NCBI GenBank assembly: GCA_963709325.1
Contig: CAVPVV010000003.1
Location: 4,526,001 to 4,590,000 of the forward strand
Direction of reading: 5' to 3'
Source: VFZN01 sp963709325
GTDB lineage: Bacteria > Acidobacteriota > Vicinamibacteria > Vicinamibacterales > UBA2999
Length of the DNA: 64,000 bases
Every line of letters begins with the position of its first letter. Position 1 is the first letter of the stretch. The translations under genes and the position numbers were made by a program. The notes below the pieces were generated by a model. The model was not told the DNA's origin. It was given only the letters and a program-made list of their open reading frames with translations, and made no database searches. Of the stretch, positions 33,463-42,744 are shown piece after piece.

Positions 33463-34606
33463 ATGGACCCCGCCGTCGATCTGCTCAAGACCCTGATTGC
33501 GATCGACTCGGTCAACCCGTCGCTCGTGCCCGGCGCGAGCGGCGAAGCCGCGGTCGGCCGCGCGCTCGCCGAGCACATGCGCGCCCTCGGGCTGACGGTG
33601 CAGGTGCAGGAAGTCGCGCCGGGACGTCCCAACGTGGTCGGCGTCCTTGACGGCCGCAATCCTGGGCGCTCACTGATGCTCTGCGGGCACATCGATACGG
33701 TCGGCGTGGCCGGCATGTCGCGGCCGTTCGACCCTGTCGAGCGTGACGGCCGCATCTACGGCCGCGGCTCGCAGGACATGAAGAGCGGCGTCGCGGCGAT
33801 GGTGGACGCGGCGCGGGTGATCGCCGACGGCGGTGGGCTCGACGCCGGCCAGCTGATCGTGGCGTGCGTCGTGGACGAAGAGCACGCCAGCATCGGCGCC
33901 GACGCGCTGGTCACGCGGTGGCGGGCCGACGGCGCGGTGGTGACCGAACCGACCGAGCTGGCGATTGCGATTGCCCACAAGGGGTTCGAGTGGGTGGAGA
34001 TCGAAACCGAGGGGCGTGCCGCCCATGGCAGCCGCCCCCGCGATGGGCGCGACGCGATCCGGCTGATGGGCCGCGTCCTCAGTGAGCTCGACGCGCTCGA
34101 TCGGACGCTGCAGGCGCGCTCCCCGCACCCACTGCTCGGGACCGCCTCGCTTGCACGCCTCGCTGATTCACGGCGGCCGCGAGCTCAGCTCCTATCCGGA
34201 TCGCTGCCACCTGCAGATGGAACGCCGAACCGTGCCGGGCGAGCCGCCTGGCTCCGCGAGCCGCGAAGTGGAGGACATCGTCGCCAGATTGTCAGCGGCC
34301 GATCCCGCGTTCAAGGCGGCGAGCCGGCCGATGTTCGCGCGCTCGCCATACGAGATCGCTGCCGGCCATCCTCTGGTCACCGCAATGCAGCAAGCGGCGA
34401 CCGGGAAAGTGCCGGCGCCGTCGCTGACCGGGATGAGCTTCTGGACCGACGCGTCAGTGCTTGGTGACGCCGGCATTCCTTCGCTGCTGTTCGGTCCGAC
34501 CGGCGCCGGCCTGCACGGCGTCGAGGAGTTTGTGGAGATAGAGAGCGTGCTCGCCTGCCGCGACGCGCTTGTCGAACTAGCGCGGCGCTGGTGCTCGCAG
34601 GAGTGA
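33463..34606 (+). CDS. M20-family peptidase/deacetylase, ArgE/DapE-like (one-base frameshift)
   Basis: 380 residues if one T is removed from TT at 34151-34152 (join TASL|HASLIHGG). Metal-site motifs: LMLCGHIDTV, IYGRGSQDMKSGVAAMVDAA and ACVVDEEHASIGADAL with the catalytic Glu. GRAAHGSRPRDGRDAI starts the dimerisation domain. After the shift come LTGMSFWTDASVLGDAGIPS and GPTGAGLHGVEEFVEIE with the last metal His. The family hydrolyses N-acyl amino acids or dipeptides in the cytosol. It follows the cupin gene by 10 nt. Confidence 0.8.
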
Positions 34607-34612
34607 CATTCC

Positions 34613-35545
34613 TCAGCGTTCTCGCAGAATGCCGCGGAGAACGAAGGCGACGTTGGCAGGCCGTTCCCCGAGACGGCGCATGAAATAGGGAAACCATTGC
34701 CGGCCGAACGGCACGTAGACGCGTACGCCGTAGCCCTCGGCCACCAGTGATGTCTGCAGGTCGCGACGGATACCGTAGAGCATCTGGAATTCGAAGCGAT
34801 CCTTCGAATAGCCGCGCTCGGCTACATGACGTTTCGTGGCCTCGATCATCGCGACGTCATGGGTGGCGATGGCGGGGAAGTTGCCGTGGTCCAGCAGCTC
34901 GCGCATCAGCTCGACGAACGCGGCGTCCACGGCCGACTTCTCCTGCAAGGCAACGGTCTTCGGCTCTTTGTAGGCACCCTTGACCAGCCGCACTCGCGAG
35001 CCAAGCTGGTTCAACCGCCGCACGTCCTCCGGCGAGCGCGTCAGGCACGACTGGATCACCGTGCCGATGCCGCGATGGCCCTGCTGCCAGAGCGTGTCGA
35101 GTACCCGCAGCGTGCGGTCGGTGTAGGGCGAGTTCTCCATGTCGATCCGCACGAAGAACTGGTGGGCGTCGGCCGACTCGAGGATCCGGCGCATGTTGTC
35201 CACGGCGGTTGCGACGTCGACGTCGAGACCGAGCTGCGTCAGCTTGAGCGAGATGTTGCGCTCGGTTCCGGCATCGACCATTGCCCGGATGATGCGGAGG
35301 TAGTCGAGCGACGCGGCGTGAGCCTCGTCGAAGCTCGCCACGCTCTCGCCGAGGTAGTCGAGCGTGAGCCGCAGGCCCCGGCCCGGCAGATCGGCGACGG
35401 CGGCGATCGCTTCTTCGACCGTCTCGCCGGCGATGAAGCGGCGCGCAAACCCGCCTTGCCGCATCCCGTAGCGCGAGGCGAGGCGGCGCAGCGTGTCGAC
35501 CTGGGCCAGCGAGTGGAAGAGGGCCTTTGAAGCCGCGTCGATCAT
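34613..35545 (-). CDS. Proline dehydrogenase (stand-alone PRODH)
   Basis: 310 residues, the monofunctional size. FAD barrel features: NISLKLTQLGLD, FVRIDMENSPYTDRTL, VIQSCLTRSPEDV, VRLVKGAYKEP, ATHDVAMIEAT, and the terminal substrate helix EFQMLYGIRRDLQ with YVPFGRQWFPYFMRRLGERP, where the Arg pair binds proline carboxylate. It oxidises proline to pyrroline-5-carboxylate and feeds electrons to quinone. The acyltransferase gene upstream ends 19 nt before, so they share a transcript. Confidence 0.93.
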   Translation of the reverse strand: MIDAASKALFHSLAQVDTLRRLASRYGMRQGGFARRFIAGETVEEAIAAVADLPGRGLRLTLDYLGESVASFDEAHAASLDYLRIIRAMVDAGTERNISLKLTQLGLDVDVATAVDNMRRILESADAHQFFVRIDMENSPYTDRTLRVLDTLWQQGHRGIGTVIQSCLTRSPEDVRRLNQLGSRVRLVKGAYKEPKTVALQEKSAVDAAFVELMRELLDHGNFPAIATHDVAMIEATKRHVAERGYSKDRFEFQMLYGIRRDLQTSLVAEGYGVRVYVPFGRQWFPYFMRRLGERPANVAFVLRGILRER

Positions 35546-35564
35546 GCGAAGCCGGCGCCGCCCG

Positions 35565-36683
35565 TCAATGCGTCGCGCCGGCGTGCGTCAACAGGTGCTG
35601 GAGGCTCCGGCCGTAGTAGCGCAGGACGTGCCGCTCCCGTACCCTGTAGACGCCGTCTTCGACGGCGATGATCCCGCGCGTTTCGAGCGGCTCGGTGGCC
35701 GCGTCGATCGCCTCGTCGGCGCTGTCCACGCCGAGGTTGGCGCCGATCGCCCGCAGCGTATCGAGAAGCGCGGCAATGCGATCGCGAAGCTCTGCTCGAG
35801 TGACGGAAGGGCGCATCGCGGTCGCGAGCAGGGATGTCGGCAACACCTTGTAGAGGCGTCCGATCTCTCCCCGGACGAGGTGGGCGAGGTCGAGCAGGGA
35901 CCGGCGCGACTCGGGATCGTAGTCCTCGAGCGGCACCGGGCGGCCGAAGGTGACGAACGCGCGGCTCCGGTAGCCGACCGCGTAACGAACCATCTCCGCC
36001 AATTCACGGCTGAACGCGCGCTGCGCGCGCTTCACGCCCTGCCGCGCCAGGATGTGGTCCTCGAGAACGAGGTCGTAGGAGACGGCCACCGGCACGATCA
36101 CCAGCCCAGGAACGTTGGCGCTCAGGCAGGCGCTGAACAGCCCGGTCTTGGGAGACTTCAGTTCGCCCGAGTAGCTGCGGCCGCCTTCCGGATAGAAGAA
36201 CAGGTCGTGGCGGTGCAGCAAGGTGCTGACGTAGGCCTTGAGCGTGATCAGATACGCGGGATCCTTCGTGTTCCGCCGGATCGGCAGCGCTCCAGTCACG
36301 TGCTTGTGAATCAGTCCCAGCGGGCCGCCGAAGAGGTTGATGCCCGCGGCAATGATCGGCGGACGAATGCCCGCGTCGTCGAGGACCAGCGGCTCGACAA
36401 GGTAGTCGGTGTGGGAGCGATGATTCGACGCCCAGACGACGCGGCCGGCGGCGGTGGCCTGAACGGCGCGTTCGGAGAACTCGGCAACGCGCTCGATCTT
36501 GCGCAGGATGGGATAGAGCGGGTACTCCAGCGCGCGGTAGAGCTCGTAACGCTGCGTCGTCCTGAGCTCCTCGAGATACTCGAGGATGCGGGCCCGCGCC
36601 GCGTCGGCACTGAGTCCATGGCCCCCGGAGAGAAACCGCGCTACCTCGTCCCGGTTCAAGACCGCTTCGGTAATGTCATCCAT
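35565..36683 (-). CDS. PlsB-type glycerol-3-phosphate acyltransferase-like protein
   Basis: 372 residues. WASNHRSHTDYLVEPL contains the HX4D catalytic motif in the PlsB/DHAPAT form. INLFGGPLGLIHKHVTGALPIRR is motif II, LFFYPEGGRSYSGELKSPKTG motif III (listed here in part), and VIVPVAVSYDLV motif IV. It is much shorter than E. coli PlsB (about 800 residues), keeping the catalytic core with helical ends. It probably acylates glycerol-3-phosphate or a related acceptor at the membrane. Confidence 0.8.
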   Translation of the reverse strand: MDDITEAVLNRDEVARFLSGGHGLSADAARARILEYLEELRTTQRYELYRALEYPLYPILRKIERVAEFSERAVQATAAGRVVWASNHRSHTDYLVEPLVLDDAGIRPPIIAAGINLFGGPLGLIHKHVTGALPIRRNTKDPAYLITLKAYVSTLLHRHDLFFYPEGGRSYSGELKSPKTGLFSACLSANVPGLVIVPVAVSYDLVLEDHILARQGVKRAQRAFSRELAEMVRYAVGYRSRAFVTFGRPVPLEDYDPESRRSLLDLAHLVRGEIGRLYKVLPTSLLATAMRPSVTRAELRDRIAALLDTLRAIGANLGVDSADEAIDAATEPLETRGIIAVEDGVYRVRERHVLRYYGRSLQHLLTHAGATH

Positions 36684-36723
36684 CTGCGGCGACGCCTGAT
36701 GATAGCCCGAGCCGAGCGCCCCG

Positions 36724-37725
36724 TCACGCCCGCTCGATCGCCCGGCAGATCGCGTCGGCGAACGATGTCGTGGTGGCCTGCCCGCCGAGATCGGACGTTA
36801 CGTGGCCCGACGCGAGCACGGTCCGCAGGGCCTCCTGGATGCGCGCCGCCTTATCGTCCTCGTTCAGGTGCTGAAGCATCAACACAGCCGACAGCAGGAG
36901 CGCCGTCGGGTTGGCGATGTCCCGCCCCGCAATGTCCGGCGCCGTCCCGTGGACCGCTTCGAAGACGCCAACCCCGCCCTCGCCGAGGTTCGCCGCCGGG
37001 ACGACCCCGAGCCCGCCGACCAGTCCGGCACACAGGTCGGACACGATGTCGCCATAGAGGTTTGGCAGCAGCAGCACGTCCAGGCGTTCCGGGTGCATCA
37101 CCAGGTGCATGCACGCGGCGTCCACGATCCGATCGTCGAACGCCACATCGGGATACCGGCCGGCGACGCTGCGGCACGTCTCGAGGAACAAACCATCGCC
37201 GAGCTTCATGATGTTGGCCTTGTGCACGGCGGTCACCTTCTTGCGGCCGTGCCGGCGCGCGTACTGGAACGCGAACTCGGCAATCCGTTCCGACGCGCGA
37301 GCGGTGATGATCTTGAGGCTCTCCACGACGCCCGGCACCACCACGTGCTCGAGCCCCGCGTAGAGGTCCTCGGTGTTCTCACGCACGATGACCAGGTCGA
37401 CGCCGGAGAAGCGCGACGGTACCGATGGAAGATTCCAGACGGGCCGGAGGTTGGCGTAGAGATCGAGTGCCTTGCGCAGCCCGACGTTGACGCTGGTGAA
37501 GCCCTTGCCGATCGGCGTGGTTATCGGACCTTTGAGCGCGACCTTGTTACGCGTCACCGAATCGAGCAGCGCTTGTGGCAGCGTCGTGCCGTGTTCTTTG
37601 ACCGCGTCGGCGCCGGCCGAGAAGCTTTCCCATTCAGGGGTGAAGCCGGTGGCTGCCAGGATGCGGACAACGGCGCGCGTGACTTCGGGGCCGATGCCGT
37701 CTCCAGGGATCAGCGTAATCGTCAT
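36724..37725 (-). CDS. NAD-type isocitrate/isopropylmalate dehydrogenase family protein (isocitrate type)
   Basis: 333 residues. It begins ITLIPGDGIGPEVTRAVVRIL. Substrate loop: GKGFTSVNVGLRKALDLYANLRP, where the Ser-x-Asn pattern and VRENTEDLYAGLEH are typical of NAD-isocitrate dehydrogenase rather than LeuB. Metal Asp residues lie in LLPNLYGDIVSDL, and the cofactor loop is FEAVHGTAPDIAG. It converts isocitrate to 2-oxoglutarate in the TCA cycle. The start overlaps the stop of the upstream membrane protein gene by 4 nt (ATGA). Confidence 0.88.
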   Translation of the reverse strand: MTITLIPGDGIGPEVTRAVVRILAATGFTPEWESFSAGADAVKEHGTTLPQALLDSVTRNKVALKGPITTPIGKGFTSVNVGLRKALDLYANLRPVWNLPSVPSRFSGVDLVIVRENTEDLYAGLEHVVVPGVVESLKIITARASERIAEFAFQYARRHGRKKVTAVHKANIMKLGDGLFLETCRSVAGRYPDVAFDDRIVDAACMHLVMHPERLDVLLLPNLYGDIVSDLCAGLVGGLGVVPAANLGEGGVGVFEAVHGTAPDIAGRDIANPTALLLSAVLMLQHLNEDDKAARIQEALRTVLASGHVTSDLGGQATTTSFADAICRAIERA

Positions 37726-38210
37726 TCCTTGGTTTCCCAGTAGATGAGGAGGAGCGCGCCGACCAGGGTCGCGCTGAGGAGCAGGTTGGAGAGCCCGTGC
37801 AGCTGGTAGAAGGAGGCCCGCCGCGGATCCGACTCGGGCAGGGCCGCGACCGAGCCGCCGATGTCACGCTGCATGGCTTCGACGCGGGGGCTGATGCCGA
37901 AGCCCGAGGCCAGCGCCAGCGCGAGCATCACTCCGATGATCGAGGCCCGGACGCCGTAGGCGACGGGCCGCGGACCGAGCAGCCTGCGAATGGTCAGTGT
38001 AATCAGCATTGCCACCCCGGCCGCGTAGAGCACGAGGTGCAGCTTCGAGAGCATGTGGCCGACGACCTGCCCGGCCAGGACGCGACCCTCGACCGGATTC
38101 CACGCCTCCAGCACTTCGAACACGCTGGGCGCGGTGATGAATCCTGCCACACCCATCCCTCCCAGCCAGACACCCAGGGCCAGGATGTACAGATAGCGCA
38201 GCAGAAACAT
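37722..38210 (-). CDS. DUF4149-type four-helix membrane protein
   Basis: 162 residues from the ATG at 38210, with about four membrane helices: FLLRYLYILALGVWLGGMGV, LHLVLYAAGVAMLITLTI, SIIGVMLALALASGFG, and LHGLSNLLLSATLVGALLLI. The pattern resembles DUF4149/TMEM205-like proteins of unknown role. TATAAT is placed 6 nt upstream, a textbook leaderless promoter. It is coupled to the isocitrate dehydrogenase gene downstream. Confidence 0.78.
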   Translation of the reverse strand: MFLLRYLYILALGVWLGGMGVAGFITAPSVFEVLEAWNPVEGRVLAGQVVGHMLSKLHLVLYAAGVAMLITLTIRRLLGPRPVAYGVRASIIGVMLALALASGFGISPRVEAMQRDIGGSVAALPESDPRRASFYQLHGLSNLLLSATLVGALLLIYWETKE

Positions 38211-38216
38211 CTGCCA

Positions 38217-38299
38217 ATTATAGGTGCGGCTGGTGCGACAGGTGCGACGGGTGCGATAAGATTCTGAGGTTCCGTTCTCATTCTCTGGAGGTTTCTGGC
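38217..38299. promoter_or_regulatory. Divergent promoter region with GGTGCGACAGG repeats
   Basis: Minus TATAAT (38222-38217), 6 nt from the DUF4149 ATG. Plus TAAGAT at 38257-38262 and a GGAGG ribosome site at 38287-38291, 8 nt before the transketolase TTG. GGTGCGAC repeats lie between (38223-38255). Confidence 0.5.
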
Positions 38300-40136
38300 T
38301 TGCCTGTCGACGCATCTCTGCTGCCCAACCTGCGGAATATCGCCACGCGCCTTCGCATCGAGTCGATTCGTGCCACGACGGCGGCGGGCAGCGGCCACCC
38401 GACGACCTGCATGTCCGCGGCCGACCTGATGGCGGCGCTGTTCTTCGCCGAGATGCGCTTCGACCCGCATCACCCCGAACACCCGCTGGCCGATCGCTTC
38501 GTGATGTCCAAGGGCCACGCCGCCCCGCTGCTCTACGCCATGTGGGCCGAAGCGGGCTACCTTCCGGAGAAGCAGCTGACGGATCTGCGGCTGCTCACAT
38601 CCGATCTCGAAGGGCACCCGACGCCGCGCCTGCCGTTCGTCGACGTGGCCACAGGCTCGCTGGGCCAGGGGCTCGCCGCCGGTGTCGGAATCGCGCTCAA
38701 CGCGCGTCGCATCGGTGCCGATTACCGCACCTACGTGCTGATGGGCGACGGTGAGACGGCCGAGGGCTCGGTGTGGGAAGCAGCATCGGTCGCCCACAAG
38801 TTCAAGCTCGACTCGCTCTGCGCCATCGTGGACGTGAACGCGCTCGGCCAGAGCCAGCCGACCGAGTTCGCGCACGACATGGAGACCCACCGCGCTCGGT
38901 GGGAGGCGTTCGGCTGGCACGCCATCGTCATCGACGGGCACGACATGTCGCAGATCCTCGACGCCTATGCATCGGCGCGCGCGACTCGGGGCCGTCCGTC
39001 GGTGCTGCTCGCGCGGACGCTCAAGGGCAAAGGCGTGTCGTCCGTCGAGGGAAAGCCGAACTGGCACGGAAAGGCGTTCAAGCCCGAGGAGGCCGACCGT
39101 GCCTACGCGGAGTTGCAGGCACAAGTCGTCGAAGAATCCGAGCCGCTTCCCGCGATTCCGCTCCCGTCACCGCCCGAGCCCGAGCCGACACCCGGAGAAA
39201 TGGCGCCGCCCGCCTACAAGATCGGCGACGAAGTCGCGACCCGCGAGGCATTCGGCACCGCGATCGCCAAGCTCGCCTCCGCGGATCAGCGGGTCGTCTC
39301 ACTGGACGCCGATGTCAAGAACTCCACGTTCACCGAGCGGTTCGAAGCGGTCCATCCCGAGCGTTTCTACGAGTTCTTCATCGCCGAGCAGGCGATGATC
39401 GGCGCGGCGATGGGCCTGGCCGCCCGCGGCGCAGTGCCGTTTCCGTCCACCTTTGCCGCCTTCCTGACCCGCGCCGCCGACTTCGTCCGGATGGCGGCGA
39501 TCAGCCGTGTCAACATCAAGATGAACGGCTCGCATGCTGGCGTCTCGATCGGCGAGGACGGCCCGTCGCAGATGGCGCTCGAGGACTTCGCGATGACCAC
39601 CGCGCAGCCCGACTTCACCGTGCTCTATCCGGCCGACGCGGTGGCCACCGAGCGGCTCGTCGCCGAGATGGCCAGGACACACGGTCCGATGTACATGCGC
39701 ACGTCGCGGCCGAAGACACCGGTCATCTACGGCAACGACGAACCGTTCCCGATTGGCGGGCTCAAAGTGCTCCGCAGTAGCGACATCGATCGCGCAACGG
39801 TGATCGGCGCCGGCATTACGCTGTACGAAGCATTGAAGGCCTACGACACCCTGCAAAGCCGAGGGCATTCTCATCCGGGTGATCGATCTCTACTCACTGC
39901 ACCCGATCGACGCCGCAGCCCTCGTCGACGCCGGGAAGCGCACCGGCCGGCTGATCACCGTCGAAGACCACTACAGCGCCGGCGGCATCGGCGACGCGGT
40001 GGCACGCGCGGTGGCGTCGGCAGGCTTGTCGGTCACGCGTCTGGCCGTCACGGAGATACCGCGAAGCGGCAAGCCGGACGAGCTGATTGACAAATACGGG
40101 ATCTCGGCCCGCGCGATCGTCGACGCGGTACGCTAG
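38300..40136 (+). CDS. tkt: Transketolase (one-base frameshift near the C-terminal domain)
   Basis: 611 residues if one A is removed from AAA at 39855-39857 (join DTLQ|AEGILIRVIDLYS). Start is TTG at 38300 with GGAGG before it. TPP half: TTAAGSGHPTTCMSAADLMA, GHPTPRLPFVDVATGSLGQG, LMGDGETAEGSVWEAA. Pyrimidine half: DADVKNSTFTERFEAVHPER then FFIAEQAMIGAAMG with the catalytic Glu. The C-terminal domain beginning IDLYSLHPIDAAAL lies after the shift and ends at 40136. The size resembles the shorter transketolases of animals and some bacteria. It works in the pentose phosphate pathway. Confidence 0.88.
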
Positions 40137-40165
40137 CGGCCGCGCCCAGACGATGGCGGAAGGAC

Positions 40166-40639
40166 ATGACGATGGCAGTGATCGAACCTGGTAAGAAGGC
40201 GCCGGCATTTTCGCTGAAGGATCAGGCCGGACAGACCCACAAGCTCTCCGACTACGCCGGACAGCCGGTAATCCTGTACTTCTATCCAAAGGACGATACC
40301 CCCGGCTGCACCAAGGAGGCATGCGCGTTCCAGGACAACCTGCCGAAGTTCGGCAAGAGCAAGGCCGCGATCCTGGGCTTGAGCGTGCTGGACGAGGCGA
40401 GCAAGGCGAAGTTCGCGGCCAAGTACTCGCTGACGTTTCCCTTGCTCGCCGATCCGGATCACGAGGTAATCGACAAGTACGGCGCGTGGCAGGAGAAGTC
40501 GATGTACGGCAAGACGTACATGGGCGTGGCCCGCATCACCTACCTCATCGGCCCGGATGGGAAGATCGTCAAGCGCTGGGACGGCGTGAAAGTGGACGGA
40601 CACGCCGAGGACGTGCTCGCCGAGGTCGCAAAGATCTGA
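40166..40639 (+). CDS. bcp: Bcp/PrxQ-type peroxiredoxin
   Basis: 157 residues. YFYPKDDTPGCTKEACAFQD carries the peroxidatic Cys and, five residues later, the resolving Cys of the atypical two-Cys PrxQ type. It reduces hydroperoxides using thioredoxin. A GGAAGGA ribosome site lies before the ATG at 40166; a second ATG six nt later is also possible. It follows transketolase by 29 nt and precedes the ATPase-like gene by 28 nt. Confidence 0.92.
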   Translation: MTMAVIEPGKKAPAFSLKDQAGQTHKLSDYAGQPVILYFYPKDDTPGCTKEACAFQDNLPKFGKSKAAILGLSVLDEASKAKFAAKYSLTFPLLADPDHEVIDKYGAWQEKSMYGKTYMGVARITYLIGPDGKIVKRWDGVKVDGHAEDVLAEVAKI

Positions 40640-40667
40640 CGACCCGTCCGGGCCGCCGGCGCCAGCT

Positions 40668-41912
40668 GTGTCCCCAGTGCCATCTCCGTCATCTGCGGCC
40701 CGCGCCGAACTGAGGCTTCACGTCAGCGGCATGGACTGCGCCGATGAGGCAGCACTCGTCCGACACGTCCTCGCCGTGCCAGGCGTGCTCGAGCTGAACT
40801 TCGATCTCGTCGGCAGGCGCGTGGACGTTGTCTACGATCCCGCGCGGCTGCAGCCCGCTGCCATCATCGCGCTGGTTGGGACGACCGGCCTCGGAGTTCA
40901 TGCTCACGAGCGCGGCGAGCACGTGCACGACGATCACGCCGCGCACGGTCACAGCCACGGCCACCATACCCACGGCGCCACTTGGATCGCGTTGAGCGGC
41001 GCTGCCATGCTCGTGGGGTGGATGCTCGAAGGCTGGTCCGCGGAATCGTGGACCGAAGCAGTCTTCGGACATGGAGCCGGGCACAACCACGCTCACGATC
41101 CGCTGCCGATGACAGCTTACGGCGTGGCGATCGTCTGCGGGTTGATGCCGGTGATCCCGCGCGCGCTCGCTTCGCTGCGGCATCTCCGGCTCGACATGCA
41201 CGTGCTCGTCACGATCTCGGCGATCGGCGCGGCGGCAATCGGGCAGTGGGCCGAAGGCGCGGCGGTGGCGTCGCTCTTTGGCGTAGCCCACTTGATGGAG
41301 GGGTGGAGCATCGACCGAGCACGCGTCGCCGTCACCGAGCTCGTCGGTCACGAACCGGGATGGGATGAAGAGATCGCCGAGGTGGAGCCGGCCCATCTCG
41401 AGCGGTTCATCGAGCGCTTCGCGAACGTCTACACGCCGCTGGTCACCGCCAGCGCGTTGACCCTGGTCATCGTGCCGCCGCTCTTCGACGCCGAGTGGGG
41501 AACCTGGTTCTATCGGGCGCTGATCTTCCTCGTCCTGGCGTGCCCATGCGCGCTGGTGATCTCGACGCCCGTAACCGTTGTTGCGGCCCTCACTTCGGCG
41601 GCGCGCCGCGGGGTTCTGTTCAGGGGCGGCATCGCGCTCGAGCGGGCCGCTGCTGACGCCGCCCAGGCGCTCGCGGCACGGGACGTCATCCTGATGCCGG
41701 GCGCCGACGCAGATGGCGGCGCGTTCGCCAGCCGGCACGCGAGGCGCGCGTTGGGGGTGATCCGCCAGAACGTCACGCTGGCGCTCCTGACGAAGCTGGC
41801 GTTCCTCGTTTCCGCCGCGCTTGGCGCCGCTCCGCTGTGGCTGGCCGTGGTCGCGGACACCGGGGCGACGCTCGCGGTCACATTGAACGGCTTGCGGTTG
41901 CTGCGCGCCTGA
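40668..41912 (+). CDS. P1B-type metal ATPase remnant lacking A, P and N domains
   Basis: 414 residues from a GTG. Residues 12-75: heavy-metal-associated domain (LHVSGMDCADEAALVRHVLA). Residues 80-105: His-rich linker (HDDHAAHGHSHGHHTHG). About eight membrane helices follow, with the CPC motif LACPCALVISTPV near 291-293 and the terminal ADTGATLAVTLNGL. The loop after helix 4 is only about 30 residues and has no TGES. After CPC, GVLFRGGIALERAA runs directly into ALAARDVILMPGAD, so DKTGT and GDGxND are gone. The frame is intact, so both cytoplasmic regions are cleanly absent. It cannot use ATP as a normal P-type pump; it may be a metal-binding membrane scaffold or passive carrier. Confidence 0.8.
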   Translation: MSPVPSPSSAARAELRLHVSGMDCADEAALVRHVLAVPGVLELNFDLVGRRVDVVYDPARLQPAAIIALVGTTGLGVHAHERGEHVHDDHAAHGHSHGHHTHGATWIALSGAAMLVGWMLEGWSAESWTEAVFGHGAGHNHAHDPLPMTAYGVAIVCGLMPVIPRALASLRHLRLDMHVLVTISAIGAAAIGQWAEGAAVASLFGVAHLMEGWSIDRARVAVTELVGHEPGWDEEIAEVEPAHLERFIERFANVYTPLVTASALTLVIVPPLFDAEWGTWFYRALIFLVLACPCALVISTPVTVVAALTSAARRGVLFRGGIALERAAADAAQALAARDVILMPGADADGGAFASRHARRALGVIRQNVTLALLTKLAFLVSAALGAAPLWLAVVADTGATLAVTLNGLRLLRA

Positions 41913-41920
41913 TCGATCGG

Positions 41921-41978
41921 GTGCCGTTGACGAGGCACAAACGGCACGAGCCTGTGCGGCGTGGCCACACAGGCTCGT
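41921..41978. terminator. Two adjacent stem-loops between convergent genes
   Basis: GTGCCGTT (41921-41928) with AACGGCAC (41940-41947), then ACGAGCCTGTG (41946-41956) with CACAGGCTCGT (41968-41978), a perfect 11-bp stem. They lie between the converging ATPase-like and Spy-like genes. No U run, so a bidirectional hairpin terminator without a canonical tail is my reading. Confidence 0.55.
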
Positions 41979-42013
41979 CATGGCGAATGGCAACCGCTGG
42001 ATGCGGCGGGCGC

Positions 42014-42589
42014 TTACCCTTGCAGCGGGTGTTGCTGGTTATGCCGCTCACGGCGCTCGAGGCCCCGCTCGCGGATCCGGTCGGCGCGCTGCTTCATCCG
42101 CTGCTGCATCTGGGCCTTCAGCTCCTTCGCCTTGGCCTGCTGCTCGGGCGTGAGGAGGCTGAACACCTCTTGACGTACTCTGGCGCGGAGCACGGCGCCG
42201 TCGGCTTCCACCGCCGCCCACTCCGCGCTGCGGCCGCGAATCGCGGATTCATCGATGGTGTCCGCCGAGATCGCGGCGTCGAGCGCCTCGCGCGCCGTCC
42301 GCATCCGATCGCCGAGCTCCTTGAACTCGACCTGGTGCGCCTGCATCACGCCGCGCACCTGTTCGCGCTGCGTATCAGTGAGCTCGAGCTGACGCAGCGC
42401 GAACCCAAGATCCCCCAGAGGGCCTCCCGGTCCGGGCCCGAATCCCGGTCCGCCCGGTCCGCCCGGACCCATGTGTCGCATCGGCGGTCCGCCCTGGGGC
42501 GGTCCGTCCTGCGCGAAGAGAGGGGCCAGCGCCAGTCCCGACACCGCGAGCACGCCCGCGGCAACCGTCATGCGTATCCAGTTCTTCAT
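42014..42589 (-). CDS. Periplasmic Spy/CpxP-like protein
   Basis: 191 residues from the ATG at 42589, with an AAGGAGA ribosome site. A signal peptide (MTVAAGVLAVSGLALAPLFA) is followed by a Gly/Pro/Met-rich segment (GPPQGGPPMRHMGPGGPGGP) and a helical hairpin with LELTDTQREQVRGVM and LLTPEQQAKAKEL, the LTxxQ-type motifs of Spy/CpxP. These proteins are periplasmic chaperones or metal-responsive modulators of a sensor kinase. It is divergent from a response regulator and kinase, the CpxP-CpxRA arrangement. Confidence 0.85.
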   Translation of the reverse strand: MKNWIRMTVAAGVLAVSGLALAPLFAQDGPPQGGPPMRHMGPGGPGGPGFGPGPGGPLGDLGFALRQLELTDTQREQVRGVMQAHQVEFKELGDRMRTAREALDAAISADTIDESAIRGRSAEWAAVEADGAVLRARVRQEVFSLLTPEQQAKAKELKAQMQQRMKQRADRIRERGLERRERHNQQHPLQG

Positions 42590-42659
42590 GTGCAAGGTCT
42601 CCTTCTACGGTGGTCCCTGCTCGATGAGACGGGATTATCGTGGCGGCACGGTGGCCCCG

Positions 42660-42675
42660 GTGTGAAAAATGTGTG
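42660..42675. promoter_or_regulatory. Candidate response-regulator direct-repeat site
   Basis: GTGTG at 42660-42664 and again at 42671-42675 are spaced exactly 11 bp apart, the half-site period of OmpR/PhoB regulators. They sit in the 155-bp gap between the Spy-like gene and the regulator gene. A GATAAT box toward the Spy-like gene is near 42642-42637. Confidence 0.35.
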
Positions 42676-42744
42676 TCACCCGGCCCGGCCGGCGCGTCAC
42701 CTTCGTCGTATGTGGTACCACTGAGTCTCGCCGTCCCAACCACC

